DNA from: Pseudomonadota bacterium
Lineage (GTDB): Bacteria; Pseudomonadota; Alphaproteobacteria; Acetobacterales; Acetobacteraceae
NCBI GenBank assembly: GCA_021798915.1
Contig: JAJZBM010000025.1
Span: 1-41,798 of the forward strand
Direction: 5' to 3'
Length of the DNA: 41,798 bases
Position numbers and translations under genes: made by a program. Of the stretch, positions 19,517 through 28,396 are shown piece after piece. The notes under the pieces were generated by a model. The model saw only the letters and a list, made by a program, of their open reading frames with translations, was not told the DNA's origin and did no database searches. The number at the start of each line of letters is the position of its first letter. The stretch's first letter is position 1.

Positions 19517-20071
19517 CTATCGCTGCGCGCGTGACGCGAGGCCGGGCACCATGCGGGCGAGCACGCCGTCCCGCCAGAGATAGTGATGCACCAGCGCCGC
19601 CGCCGCATGGAGCCCGGCGAGGATGAGGATGATCGTCGCGACGGTTCCATGAAAATCATTGATGGTCTCGGCCAGGGCCTTGTTCTTGGCGAGTAGCGGC
19701 GGGAAGGTCACGAGGCCGAAGAAACCGAGCGGATCACCGCCGGCCGAACGATTGAGCGGCCCGCTGATCGCCATCAGGACGAGCAAGGCATAAAGCGCGC
19801 CATGCGCCGCCCGCGCGCCCCATGCGAGAAGGCGCGGCCCCGGCAGCGGGGCAAGGCGCCGCCCGGCCGTCGTGCGCCAGAGAAGCCGCGCGACCAGCAC
19901 CAGGATGAACACCATCCCGAGCGAGACATGCAGCGCCTGCGCCGCGTGCCGCGCCGCCGAACCGCGCGGCAGCCACCCCCAGAGTTGCGCGATGCCCCAG
20001 AGCGCGATGACCAGCGCAACCGTGAGCCAGTGCAGCGCAAGCGTCAGCGGATCATAGCGTTCGGTGGTCAT
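19517..20071 (-). CDS. Cytochrome b561 family membrane protein
   Basis: A 184-residue four-helix membrane cytochrome of the CybB/b561 type, expected to bind two b hemes and pass electrons between quinol and acceptors such as superoxide. Candidate heme histidines are in 'LALHWLTVALV', 'QALHVSLGM', 'AAHGALYALL' and 'GLHAAAALVHHYLWRDG'; the 'HYLWRDGVLARM' ending is diagnostic. The start at 20071 is backed by AAGGAG six bases upstream. It lies 17 bp after mbfA and is transcribed with it, linking it to iron or oxidant metabolism by context only. Confidence 0.93.
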   Translation of the reverse strand: MTTERYDPLTLALHWLTVALVIALWGIAQLWGWLPRGSAARHAAQALHVSLGMVFILVLVARLLWRTTAGRRLAPLPGPRLLAWGARAAHGALYALLVLMAISGPLNRSAGGDPLGFFGLVTFPPLLAKNKALAETINDFHGTVATIILILAGLHAAAALVHHYLWRDGVLARMVPGLASRAQR

Positions 20072-20088
20072 GCCTGGCTCCTTCATGA

Positions 20089-21045
20089 TCAACTGCTGCC
20101 GATCAGAATGCCGACCGCGAACACCAGCGCGCCACCGAACGCGACCTGAAAAGCGGCGGCGAAGGGCGGCGTATCCATATAACGCCAGCGCACCCAACTG
20201 ATCGCCGCCAGCTCCACCACCACCACCGCGATGGCGAGCGCGGTCGCCGTCCAGAAACGCGGGATGAGATAGGGCAGGCTGTGACCGAGCCCGCCGAGCG
20301 TGGTCATCGCGCCGCAGATCACGCCGCGCAAAAGCGGCGCGCCGCGCCCGGTGAGGCTGCCGTTATCCGACAGTGCCTCGGCGAAGCCCATCGAGATGCC
20401 GGCGCCGAGCGAGGCGGCGAGGCCGACGACGAAGGCGTTCCAGGACTGGCCGGTGGCGAAGGCGGCGGCGAATAGCGGCGCCAGCGTCGAGACCGAGCCA
20501 TCCATCAGCCCGGCGAGCCCGGGCTGGACGTAGCGCAAGACGAACATCTGCCGCGCGGTGTGTTCCTCCTCGGCGCGGGCATCGCGGGTGAGGTTTTGCT
20601 CCACCAGCTTCTCGGCGGTGGTCTCGTGTTCGGCCTCGGCTTCGGCGAGATCGCCGAGCAGCTTGCGGATCGAGGCGTCGGCGCTGCGGCTCGCGGCCTG
20701 ACGATAGAAGCGCTGGGTCTCCATCTCCATCAACTCGGCCTGCTTGCGCACCGTCTCGACCCTGATCTCGCGCATCTGCCAGACCGGTTTTCGTTGCACG
20801 AAGCCGCGTACGTCCTGACGGCGGATGAGCGGGATGTGTTCGCCGAATTTTTCCTGATAGAGCGTGATCAGGCGCCGCCGATGCTCGTTCTCCTCCTGCG
20901 CCATCTCGCTGAACACCCTGGCCGAGGCGGGAAAATGCTCACGCAGGGCTTCGGCGTAGTCGGCGTAGATGCGGCTGTCTTCCTCCTCGTTGCTGATCGC
21001 GAGCGCCAGGATCTCGCGTTCGCCGAGGTCGGAAAAATCACGCAT
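20089..21045 (-). CDS. mbfA: Membrane-bound ferritin / VIT-type iron exporter MbfA
   Basis: A 318-residue fusion of an N-terminal ferritin-like di-iron domain (about residues 1-165) to a C-terminal VIT1/CCC1-like membrane domain with about five helices. Ferritin ligands are visible as '[13 protein letters not shown]', '[11 protein letters not shown]', '[10 protein letters not shown]' and '[13 protein letters not shown]'. The membrane part contains '[21 protein letters not shown]' (split here) and '[11 protein letters not shown]'. In Agrobacterium and Bradyrhizobium, MbfA exports iron and protects against iron and peroxide stress under Irr control. The start at 21045 has GAGGT about seven bases upstream. 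It precedes cytochrome b561 in the same direction. A Fur-like palindrome lies about 210 bp upstream. Confidence 0.95.
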   Translation of the reverse strand: MRDFSDLGEREILALAISNEEEDSRIYADYAEALREHFPASARVFSEMAQEENEHRRRLITLYQEKFGEHIPLIRRQDVRGFVQRKPVWQMREIRVETVRKQAELMEMETQRFYRQAASRSADASIRKLLGDLAEAEAEHETTAEKLVEQNLTRDARAEEEHTARQMFVLRYVQPGLAGLMDGSVSTLAPLFAAAFATGQSWNAFVVGLAASLGAGISMGFAEALSDNGSLTGRGAPLLRGVICGAMTTLGGLGHSLPYLIPRFWTATALAIAVVVVELAAISWVRWRYMDTPPFAAAFQVAFGGALVFAVGILIGSS

Positions 21046-21256
21046 GGGAAACCTCGTGGTCTCATGGCCTCTGGCGCCGATCCGGCGTCGGGCGGAAAGA
21101 AATACAATTCCGTACAAGCCAAAACGAGCAGCACAACCGGAGCCGCGGCGGGCCCGGCGTTATCTGTGGCCAGTTTTGATGACCGCCGCAAGGGCAAAGA
21201 TCATGAAATTTTTTGCTTACGCTGATCGTTTTGATCTTCGGTTTTACTGAGATTGC

Positions 21257-21271
21257 AAATGATTTTCATTT
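21257..21271. promoter_or_regulatory. Fur-like palindrome upstream of mbfA
   Basis: AAATGATTTTCATTT is a perfect 6-3-6 inverted repeat resembling the core of Fur boxes (ATGATTTTCAT). It overlaps the stop codon of the PaaX-like gene and lies about 210 bp upstream of the mbfA start. The 21046-21265 gap is clearly AT-richer than its surroundings and otherwise holds no gene. No Irr-type TTTAGAA...TTCTAAA site was found. Regulation of mbfA by Fur/Irr-type proteins is inference. Confidence 0.45.
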
Positions 21272-22156
21272 TCCTGGCTGATTATCTTCTTGAAATCGCG
21301 GATGGGTGGCGGCGGCTGGTGGCAGGGCGCCCTCCGGGATGCGCGCGTGCTGGTCGAGCCACGCCTCGGACGGGGCGAAAAGCGCCGCATCCAGCCGCCG
21401 GCACAATTCCCGCGCCGCGACCCCCGGCCAGTCCGCCGGCAACAGTGCCAGTGGCAGATCGGGGTCGTGCAGAATGACCCGGCGGTAGTGGTGAATGAGC
21501 AGGGTGCGGGCAACCAGCGCCTCCAGCCCGGAAAGCGCGCCGCCTTCCTCCAACCACCGCGCAAGCGGGCCAAAAAGTGCCGCGAACCGCCCATAGCCGC
21601 CCGCGAGCCGCGCCAGCGGCCAGGCCAGGGCCGCGAGGCGCGGCCCAGACGGCCCCTCGGCGCGGGCATCGAGCACCACCGCCGTGGCGAGCGTGGCGAT
21701 CGGCGTCGGCATCGCCCCCGCGCCCGGCGGGGCGATCCAGAGCCCCGGCACCGGGGCCACGAACCCGGCATCGAGGAGTGCAGCCCGCGCCGCGTCCGTC
21801 GCCGCTTCGGGCGGCAGCAGCACGAGACGCAAATCCCCATCCCATTCCGGCGGCGCGCCACGATAGATCCGCCGCGCGGCGGCGGCGAAGATTTCTTCCC
21901 CCTTGCCAGTCAGGCGATAAAAGCTCGCCCGCCCGACCTTGCGGCCGACCAGCCAGCCATCGGCGGCAAGCCGCGAGACGGCAGTGCGCACCGCGCCGGG
22001 GCCGATCCCCATCGCGGCAAAAATCCGCAGCATGGTGGCGAGGTCGAGCATGCCACCACGCGCAACGATGGCGTCCCCGTAGAGGGTGACGATGATCGAC
22101 CAGACGCGGAGCGGCGCGGCATGCAGCGCCGCGAGAATCGGCGAAAGCGGCGACAT
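21266..22156 (-). CDS. PaaX-like transcriptional regulator
   Basis: A 296-residue protein with the PaaX layout: an N-terminal winged helix ('VWSIIVTLYGDAIVARGG', then 'GIGPGAVRTAVSRLAADGWL' and 'GRASFYRLT'), a central 'RRIYRGAPPEWDGDLRLVLLP' segment, and a C-terminal domain with 'LEALVARTLLIHHYRRVILHDPDLP' (abridged). PaaX represses phenylacetate degradation and responds to phenylacetyl-CoA, but no paa genes are in the window, so the effector here is unknown. It begins four bases after the type II NADH dehydrogenase stop, suggesting one transcript and perhaps control of respiratory genes. Start ATG at 22156; no strong ribosome-binding site. Confidence 0.9.
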   Translation of the reverse strand: MSPLSPILAALHAAPLRVWSIIVTLYGDAIVARGGMLDLATMLRIFAAMGIGPGAVRTAVSRLAADGWLVGRKVGRASFYRLTGKGEEIFAAAARRIYRGAPPEWDGDLRLVLLPPEAATDAARAALLDAGFVAPVPGLWIAPPGAGAMPTPIATLATAVVLDARAEGPSGPRLAALAWPLARLAGGYGRFAALFGPLARWLEEGGALSGLEALVARTLLIHHYRRVILHDPDLPLALLPADWPGVAARELCRRLDAALFAPSEAWLDQHARIPEGALPPAAATHPRFQEDNQPGK

Positions 22157-22160
22157 TGGC

Positions 22161-23486
22161 TCAGTGCAGCTTGACCGGCGGGTCGGCGCGGCGGTCGAGC
22201 GCGCGGGCGAGGGTTTCGAGCACCACGGTGCCGGCGCCGTGCAACGCGTGTTGGTGCATTTTATAGAGCGAGCGATACATCATGCGGGCGAAATAGCCTT
22301 CGATGAAAAAGCTCCGCCCGACCAGAAATCCCATCAGGCTGCCGACCGTGCTGTAGCGGCCGAGCGAGACCAGCGAGCCGAAATCGCGATAGACGAAAGG
22401 CTGCAATGCGTCCCCCCGCTCGCGCCGCGGCAATTGGCGGAAAAGATGCGAGGCCTGCTGATGCGCTGCCTGGGCGCGCGGTGGCACCGGCGCCTCGGAA
22501 CCGGGGCGCGGGCAAGCGGCGCAGTCACCGAGGGCGAAAATTGCCGGATCGCGGGTGGTTTGCAGGGTCTCGCCGACGACGAGCTGGTTGATCCGGTTGA
22601 CTTCGAGACCGTCGAGGGTGGCAAGAAAATCCGGCCCCTTCACCCCCGCCGACCAGATCACCAATTCCGAGGGCAGAAAACTGCCATCGGCGAGGCGCAC
22701 GCCATCCGCCGTCACCTCGACCACCCGCGCCGCGACGCGCACCTCGACACCGAGCTTTTCGAGCAGGCTCTGGGTCGCGTGCGCGATGCGTTCGGGCAGC
22801 GCCGGCAGGATGCGTGGTGCCGCCTCGACCAGGGTGATCTGGATGTCTTTCGCCGGATCGATGCGATCGAGGCCATAGGCGACGACGGCGCGGGTGGTGT
22901 GGTGGAGTTCGGCGGCGAGTTCGGTGCCGGTCGCGCCGGCGCCGATGATGACGACGCCGAGCTGGCCGGGGCGCACCTTCCCGGGCTGGGTCTGGGCGCG
23001 GATGAACGCGTTGATCAGCCGGCGATTGAACCGCGCCGCCTGATCCGGGGTCTCGAGCGGCACCGCGAAGCGCGCCGCCCCAGGTGTTCCGAAATCATTG
23101 GTGACGCTGCCGAGCGCCATCACCAGCGTGTCATAGGCGATGACGCTGGGCGCGGTGATTTCGCGCCCTTCCTCATCGAAAACCGCGCCGAGCGCGATCT
23201 CGCGCCGCGCCCGGTCGATCCCGATCATCTCGCCGAGGCGAAAGTGGAAATGGTGCCAATGCGCCTGCGCGAGATAGCTCAAATCATGGGCGGCGCGGTC
23301 GAGACTGCCGGCCGCAACCGCGTGCAGGAGCGGCTTCCAGAGATGGGTGCGCGATTTGTCGACCAGGGTGATGCGCATCCGCCCGCGTCGGCCGAACCGA
23401 TCGCCGAGCCGGGTCGCGAGTTCCAGCCCCCCCGCGCCGCCGCCGACGATAACGATATGATGCGCGCCCGCCGCCGCTGCCGCCAT
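22161..23486 (-). CDS. ndh: Type II NADH:quinone oxidoreductase (NDH-2-like)
   Basis: A 441-residue FAD-dependent, non-proton-pumping NADH dehydrogenase. The FAD site is 'IVIVGGGAGGLELAT' (about residues 11-25), the NADH site 'VVIIGAGATGTELAAEL' (about 182), and the FAD-closing motif 'IFALGDCAACP'. The quinone-side segment 'APVPPRAQAAHQQASHL' matches the family's AQxAxQQ motif. The C-terminal amphipathic helices are consistent with peripheral membrane attachment. GGGAG lies nine bases before the ATG at 23486. A weak -10-like TATTCT lies in the leader. It heads the unit NDH-2 - paaX-like. Confidence 0.93.
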   Translation of the reverse strand: MAAAAAGAHHIVIVGGGAGGLELATRLGDRFGRRGRMRITLVDKSRTHLWKPLLHAVAAGSLDRAAHDLSYLAQAHWHHFHFRLGEMIGIDRARREIALGAVFDEEGREITAPSVIAYDTLVMALGSVTNDFGTPGAARFAVPLETPDQAARFNRRLINAFIRAQTQPGKVRPGQLGVVIIGAGATGTELAAELHHTTRAVVAYGLDRIDPAKDIQITLVEAAPRILPALPERIAHATQSLLEKLGVEVRVAARVVEVTADGVRLADGSFLPSELVIWSAGVKGPDFLATLDGLEVNRINQLVVGETLQTTRDPAIFALGDCAACPRPGSEAPVPPRAQAAHQQASHLFRQLPRRERGDALQPFVYRDFGSLVSLGRYSTVGSLMGFLVGRSFFIEGYFARMMYRSLYKMHQHALHGAGTVVLETLARALDRRADPPVKLH

Positions 23487-23818
23487 GAGTTTCGTCTCCC
23501 GATTCCGTCATCACCAGAATAAGGCGCCGCGCCGCGGAAGCGAATCATGATCTGCCGCCTCATCGATCGCCACCACAGCCGGACTTTAGGTCATCGGCAT
23601 TAACGTTTCCCTTGCGTTTCGGGACGCTGGACGGCTATCCTCGAATTGGACAAACAGCTTGCAACTACACCGTGTTTTGGCTTTGTGACGCTGCACGCGG
23701 TTCGGTCTGTCGGCTGTGCCATGGGTTCGGGAATGGCGGGGGACGATGCGGCGCGAAACGATCGGGATGGCGGCTGGCGCGGTGTGGGCGCGGCCCTGAT
23801 ACCCCCGTGAAAACCGTC
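23487..23818. other. Intergenic region between divergent genes
   Basis: A 332-bp divergent promoter region. On the minus strand TTCGCT and TATTCT with 17-bp spacing lie about 40 bp before NDH-2. On the plus strand TTGCGT and CTATCC with 17-bp spacing lie around 23612-23640. Both are weak. An open frame runs through the right part into the HAD gene, but its residues (cysteine-rich, 'CDAARGSVCRLC') do not look like coding sequence. No RNA gene or repeat seen. Confidence 0.4.
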
Positions 23819-25876
23819 ATGCGAACCATCGGCGCCGGATTCGGGGGCGCGGCGCGGCGCGGCGGCGGTGAGGCCGCGTCGCCGCGCCGGGCCGCCGAAC
23901 GGCTCGCGCGCTATCGGGTCATTAGCTGTGATATTTTCGATACCGCCCTCGTCCGCACACTGGCGCGGCCGGCCGATGTGCTGCTCGCGGTCGGCGCCCG
24001 GGCGCGGGCGCTCGGGCTGATCACCTGCGATGCGGCCGGGTTTCGCGTCTTCCGCCTCGCCGCCGAGGACGCGGGACGCAAGGAAGCGCGGGAAGCCGGC
24101 CATGACGAGGTGCGAATCGGCGAGGTCTATGAACGCCTCGCCGCCTGCGGCCTGGTTTCCGACCCGGTGGCGGCGGCGGCGCTGGAATTCGCGACCGAAC
24201 GCGCGGTTTGCCGGGCGGTGCCGGCGCTGCGCGACACGCTGGCGGCGCGGGCGCCGGGGCAGCGGCTGATTTTCCTCTCCGATTCCATCCTGCCCGGCGC
24301 ATGGCTCGCGACATTGCTCGCCGAAAACGGCTTCGGCGGCGCCTGCGAGGTGATTTCATCGGCCGATGTCAGACACAGCAAGGATAGCGGACGGCTATTC
24401 GCATGGCTGCTCGATCATCTCGCAATCCCCGCCGCGGAGATCATTCATCTCGGCGATAACCCGGTCTCCGATGGCACCCGCGCCCGCGCCCATGGCCTCG
24501 CGACCCTCTCTTTGCCGCGTCCCGCCGCCCCACCCGAGGACGCGGCGATCGCCGCCCGCGACCCCATTCTACGCCTCCTCCATAGCCACCGCCGCGCACC
24601 CCGGCCGGCGGAGGGCGGCACATCCGCCGGCGCGCGCCGGGAAAAGCCGCTCACCCATTACATCACCCTGCTGATGCTCGGCTTCACCCTGTTCGTGCTC
24701 GCCGAAGCGCGCCGGCACGGCATTCGCCGGCTCTATTTCACCGCCCGCGACGGCTATCTGCCGCTCGCCATCGCGCGCCGCATCGTCGCCAAGCGTGGCG
24801 ATCCGGTGGATTTGCACTATCTCGAAGTTTCCCGTCAGGCGATCGTGCTGCCTGGCCTTGCCGATGATCACGAAACGCTCGCCGCCATGCTCGCCCATAC
24901 GGTCGAAGGCGACCGGCTTTCCTCCCTGCTCGAGCCGCTCGGGGTCGCGGCCGAAACCGTGGCGCCGCTGCTCGCCGGCCTCGGCTTCAACCCGACGCGG
25001 ATCGTGGAGGACGAGTATGCGCTTTGCCTCGCCGCGGCGCGGCGCCTGATCGCGACCCAGCCGGCGCTGATCGGGGCGGCGCTGGGAGCGCGGCGCGAGG
25101 CGGCGCTCGGCTATCTCGCCGGCGAGGATTTTTTCGTCCCAGGGCGGCGAATGATCGTCGATATCGGCTGGCACGGCTCCATCCAGCGCCAATTGACGCG
25201 CCTCTCCGGGCTTCCCGCGGCCGATCTGTTCGGCTGCTATCTCGGCCTTTTCCCCGAGGCGCTGCGCCCCGGCCTCGATCCGCGCACGGCGTCGGCCTAT
25301 CTCTTCAGCTTCGGCCATCCCAAGCCGTTCTGCGATCTGGTCCGCGAGGGGCCGGTCCTGCTGGAGCTGTTTTTTTCCGCCCCGCACGGTTCGGTCGCGC
25401 ATTACGTGGCGGCGGAGGGCCGGTTCTGCGCCGTGCATGCCAGCGAGCAGGCGCCGGCGGGGGCGCTCCGTGCGGCCTTCTTCGCCACGCTGGAGCAGGA
25501 ATGCCTCGCCGAGATCGACGCTCTCGACGGGCTGCTCGATGGCGCTTGGCCGGACGGCATCGACCCGGCGTCGGCCCTGTTCGACATCGCGCGCCTGCTG
25601 CGCCGGCCGAGCGCGCGCGAGGTGCGGGCGATCAATGCCATTCCGTTCGTGCATGGGATCAATGGAAAGCGCATCTCGGCCGCGCTCAACCCGGTGCCGT
25701 GGCATGAATGGCTGCGGCATCCATGGGCGAGTTTGCAGCGCCTCGCGGATGCCCCCGCCGGCGCTCCCTGGCGCGCCGGCGCGGTGCGGGCGAGCTTGCC
25801 ATGGCCGGTCCCGGATATGAGCCACGCGGATTTCCACCACCGCGTCAGCCAGTTGCGGCGGATCGTCGGCCGGTAA
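23819..25876 (+). CDS. HAD-superfamily protein of the COG5610 type, probably surface-polysaccharide related
   Basis: A 685-residue protein. The N-terminal HAD domain has motif I 'ISCDIFDTALVR' (D38 and D41), motif II 'IFLSDSILPG', and motif III/IV 'HLGDNPVSDGTRARAHG'. After a basic proline-rich linker (about residues 245-270), a long C-terminal part contains 'YFTARDGYLPL', 'LEVSRQAIVLPG' and 'IVDIGWHGSIQRQL', features shared by predicted hydrolases found in capsule and lipopolysaccharide loci. The reaction is unknown. Start choice is uncertain: the ATG at 23819 or the GTG at 23807; neither has a good ribosome-binding site. It stands alone, convergent with the helicase, a few kilobases ahead of the exopolysaccharide genes. 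Confidence 0.8.
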   Translation: MRTIGAGFGGAARRGGGEAASPRRAAERLARYRVISCDIFDTALVRTLARPADVLLAVGARARALGLITCDAAGFRVFRLAAEDAGRKEAREAGHDEVRIGEVYERLAACGLVSDPVAAAALEFATERAVCRAVPALRDTLAARAPGQRLIFLSDSILPGAWLATLLAENGFGGACEVISSADVRHSKDSGRLFAWLLDHLAIPAAEIIHLGDNPVSDGTRARAHGLATLSLPRPAAPPEDAAIAARDPILRLLHSHRRAPRPAEGGTSAGARREKPLTHYITLLMLGFTLFVLAEARRHGIRRLYFTARDGYLPLAIARRIVAKRGDPVDLHYLEVSRQAIVLPGLADDHETLAAMLAHTVEGDRLSSLLEPLGVAAETVAPLLAGLGFNPTRIVEDEYALCLAAARRLIATQPALIGAALGARREAALGYLAGEDFFVPGRRMIVDIGWHGSIQRQLTRLSGLPAADLFGCYLGLFPEALRPGLDPRTASAYLFSFGHPKPFCDLVREGPVLLELFFSAPHGSVAHYVAAEGRFCAVHASEQAPAGALRAAFFATLEQECLAEIDALDGLLDGAWPDGIDPASALFDIARLLRRPSAREVRAINAIPFVHGINGKRISAALNPVPWHEWLRHPWASLQRLADAPAGAPWRAGAVRASLPWPVPDMSHADFHHRVSQLRRIVGR

Positions 25877-25897
25877 TAAATTCGGCCGATAATAAAT
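25868..25897. repeat. Imperfect direct repeat over the HAD stop codon
   Basis: GGCCGGTAATAAAT (25868-25881) and GGCCGATAATAAAT (25884-25897) differ at one base and are spaced 16 bp apart. The first carries the double stop TAATAA of the HAD gene and the second repeats it just downstream. Confidence 0.7.
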
Positions 25898-25906
25898 GGG
25901 GCGAAA

Positions 25907-25936
25907 GACCAGCGGCGGCGGTTGCCCCCGCTGGTC
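25907..25936. terminator. Terminator-like hairpin between convergent genes
   Basis: GACCAGCGG (25907-25915) pairs perfectly with CCGCTGGTC (25928-25936) around a 12-base loop, between the convergent HAD and helicase genes. No T-run follows on the plus strand; on the minus strand TTTCGCCCCATTTATTA follows, so it may serve the helicase. Confidence 0.6.
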
Positions 25937-25948
25937 CGGGTCCCGCTC

Positions 25949-27076
25949 TCAGGCGACCTGGAAACCCGCCCCGGTCGCGCGTTCGATGGCCCGGAGCGCG
26001 CCGCGTTCGGCATGGCCGCAGAACGAAATGGCGATGCCGCGCGCGCCGGCGCGCGCGGTGCGGCCGATGCGATGGACATAATCCTCGGGCTGCGCCGGCA
26101 GGTCGAAATTGATGACGTGCGAGACCTGCGCGACATCGATCCCACGCGCCGCGATATCGGTCGCGACCAGTACCCGGGTGCGGCCATCGCGGAAGCGGTC
26201 GAGCGCCTTGCCCCGCGCCGCCTGGCTTTTATTGCCGTGGATGGCGCTGACCTCGACCCCGTCGGCGCCGAGGGTTTCGGCGAGCCGGTCGGCGGCGCGC
26301 TTGGTGCGGGTGAAGACCAGCACCCGCGACAACGCCGGATCGGCGAGCAGGCGGCCGAGCAGCGCCCGTTTGCCGGCCGGATCGACGAAATGCACGTGCT
26401 GCTCGATACGCGAGGCGGCCGGCGCGGTGCGGGCGATTTCCACCCGTGCCGGGTTTCGAAGCAGGCTTTCGGCGAGCTTGCCGACCGCGGCCGGCATGGT
26501 CGCCGAGAACAGCGCCGATTGCCGCGCTGCCGGCAAGGCGGCGATGATACGGCGGATATCGGCGATGAAGCCGAGATCGAGCATGCGATCGGCCTCGTCG
26601 AGCACGAGATGGCGGACCTCATGCAGGCGGAGTTCATTGGTCGCCATCAGATCGCGGACCCGCCCCGGGGTTCCAACCACGATATCAACGCCGGGGCGCA
26701 TCCGCTGCACCTGCGCGTGGCGGCTCAAGCCGCCGACGATGGTCACCAGACGCCGGCGCGCGACGCCCCCGAAATTGAGCAGGCTGGCCTCGATCTGCAG
26801 CGCCAGCTCGCGGGTCGGGGCGAGGATCAGGGCGCGGGTGGTGAAAGGGCCGAGCGGCGCCGCCGGCGGGGCGGCAGCGAGATGATGCAGGATCGGCAGC
26901 GCGAAGGCCGCGGTCTTGCCGGTGCCGGTTTCGGCGATGCCGAGCAGGTCGCGCCCGGCGAGAAGCGGCGGGATGGCCCCGGCCTGGATCGGCGTCGGGG
27001 TGTCAAAGCGCGCCCGCGTCAGGGGGCCAAGCAGCGGCTCGGCGAGGCCGAGGGTGGCAAAACTCATGGATGGCAC
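25949..27076 (-). CDS. DEAD-box ATP-dependent RNA helicase (RhlE-like)
   Basis: A 375-residue helicase with all core motifs: Q motif 'FDTPTPIQ', I 'AETGTGKT', Ia 'PTRELALQI', Ib 'TPGR', II 'DEAD', III 'SAT', IV 'VLVFTRT', V 'ATDIAARGIDV' and VI 'HRIGRTARAG'. It stops soon after the RecA-2 domain and has no basic C-terminal tail, so it is a minimal core form. Such enzymes remodel RNA in ribosome assembly, mRNA decay or cold adaptation. The GTG at 27076 has GGAG ten bases upstream; the in-frame ATG at 27067 is the alternative. Monocistronic and divergent from the exopolysaccharide operon. Confidence 0.95.
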   Translation of the reverse strand: MPSMSFATLGLAEPLLGPLTRARFDTPTPIQAGAIPPLLAGRDLLGIAETGTGKTAAFALPILHHLAAAPPAAPLGPFTTRALILAPTRELALQIEASLLNFGGVARRRLVTIVGGLSRHAQVQRMRPGVDIVVGTPGRVRDLMATNELRLHEVRHLVLDEADRMLDLGFIADIRRIIAALPAARQSALFSATMPAAVGKLAESLLRNPARVEIARTAPAASRIEQHVHFVDPAGKRALLGRLLADPALSRVLVFTRTKRAADRLAETLGADGVEVSAIHGNKSQAARGKALDRFRDGRTRVLVATDIAARGIDVAQVSHVINFDLPAQPEDYVHRIGRTARAGARGIAISFCGHAERGALRAIERATGAGFQVA

Positions 27077-27300
27077 GAAAATTCATCTCCAGCGCCAGAG
27101 GGCCGCGCCTGCGGCCCGAGAGGGCGCTCTACTGTCCGCCTGCCCGCGCGATACCGGGGCGAACGATTGATCACGGAAGTCCCGCAGCTAAAACACGCCC
27201 GGGTTGGGGCGCGCCGATCACGCGATGTGCGGAACGCCCCCTCTATCCTTCGCATCCGCAAAAAAAGCAAGAAAAATCGACCGGCCGGGGACGGGCGCGC

Positions 27301-27329
27301 TTGGTCAAACGCCTTATCAATGGAATAAT
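27301..27329 (+). promoter_or_regulatory. Candidate promoter of the exopolysaccharide operon
   Basis: TTGGTC (27301-27306) and AATAAT (27324-27329) are spaced exactly 17 bp, in an AT-rich patch 45 bp before the deacetylase ATG. It is the best sigma-70-like site seen in the window. The rest of the 27077-27373 gap shows no gene. Confidence 0.55.
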
Positions 27330-27373
27330 GCTTCCCTGCCAGCGGCTTTTATCCCACCCCGCCAGAGCGAGGC

Positions 27374-28396
27374 ATGACGCATTCTTCTCCGTTCCAAGCC
27401 GATCGGCCGGCGACCACCCGGCTCGAACACCCGGTCTGCACCGTGGTGATCGACGCCGAGGAGGATTTCGACTGGCTGACCCCGATCGAGGGCACCGGCT
27501 ACACCACCGAATGCATGCGCCAGATCCCCGATCTGCACGAAATCCTCGGCGCCTATGGCGCGGTGCCGGCCTATCTGCTGACCTATCCCGTGCTCGCCGA
27601 TGAGGATGCGGTACGGCTCATCCGCCGCCAGATCGAGCGCGGGCAATGCGTGGTCGGCGTGCAGTTGCATACCTGGGTGACGCCGCCGCTCGGCGCCGCG
27701 CCGAGCCGGCGTTTTTCCTTCTCGGGCAATCTCGACGCCGGCCGGGAGGAGCAGAAACTGCTCGCGCTCAAGGCGAAATTCACCGCCTGTTTCGGGTTCG
27801 CGCCCACCATCCATCGTGCCGGGCGCTATGGCATCGGCGCGCAAACCGCGGCTTTGCTCGAAAAACATGGTTTTCTGATCGACACCAGCCTCGCCCCGCG
27901 CACCAGCTTCACACCGGAAGGGGGACCGGACCATAGCGCCTATGATTACCGGCCGTTCTGGTTCGGCGAGCACCGCGACCTTCTGGAAGTGCCGCTTTGC
28001 CGCAGCGTCGTCGGCTGGGGGGGCGAGCTTGGGCGCTGGCTCTACCAGGCGCTGTCAGGGCCGCGCATGACCCGGCTCCGCGTGCCCTCGCTCCTCACCC
28101 GTTCACGCTGCGCCGAGCGCATCACCCTCTCCCCGGAAGGCAATGATGCCTCGGCAATGTGCCGGCTGATGCGCCATCTGCGCCGGCGCGGCGAGATGAT
28201 CTTTCCGCTCAGTTTCCATAGCTCCTCGCTGGCGCCGGGTCGCAACCCCTATGTCCAGACCCGCGCCGATCTGCATTATTTCTATGACCGTCTTTCCGCC
28301 GTGCTCGACCATTTCGCCGGGGCATTTGGCGGCCGTTTCGCGGCGCTGCCCGAAATCCCCGCGCTCCTCGCCCCGCCGCCGGAGCGGCGGGCATGA
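27374..28396 (+). CDS. WalW-type polysaccharide deacetylase-like protein
   Basis: A 340-residue protein with a NodB/CE4-like barrel. 'CTVVIDAEEDFDW' at about residues 22-34 resembles the metal-binding acidic motif 1; 'VVGVQLHTWVTPP' carries the motif 2 histidine; 'TIHRAGRYGIGAQTAALLEKHGF' resembles motifs 3/4. A late 'PLSFHSSSLAPG' provides another conserved histidine. It matches the WalW-like group of deacetylase homologues in glycan loci. It has no signal peptide, so a cytoplasmic or atypically located role is likely. It is the first gene of the plus-strand exopolysaccharide operon, and its stop overlaps the next start (ATGA at 28393). Confidence 0.85.
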   Translation: MTHSSPFQADRPATTRLEHPVCTVVIDAEEDFDWLTPIEGTGYTTECMRQIPDLHEILGAYGAVPAYLLTYPVLADEDAVRLIRRQIERGQCVVGVQLHTWVTPPLGAAPSRRFSFSGNLDAGREEQKLLALKAKFTACFGFAPTIHRAGRYGIGAQTAALLEKHGFLIDTSLAPRTSFTPEGGPDHSAYDYRPFWFGEHRDLLEVPLCRSVVGWGGELGRWLYQALSGPRMTRLRVPSLLTRSRCAERITLSPEGNDASAMCRLMRHLRRRGEMIFPLSFHSSSLAPGRNPYVQTRADLHYFYDRLSAVLDHFAGAFGGRFAALPEIPALLAPPPERRA

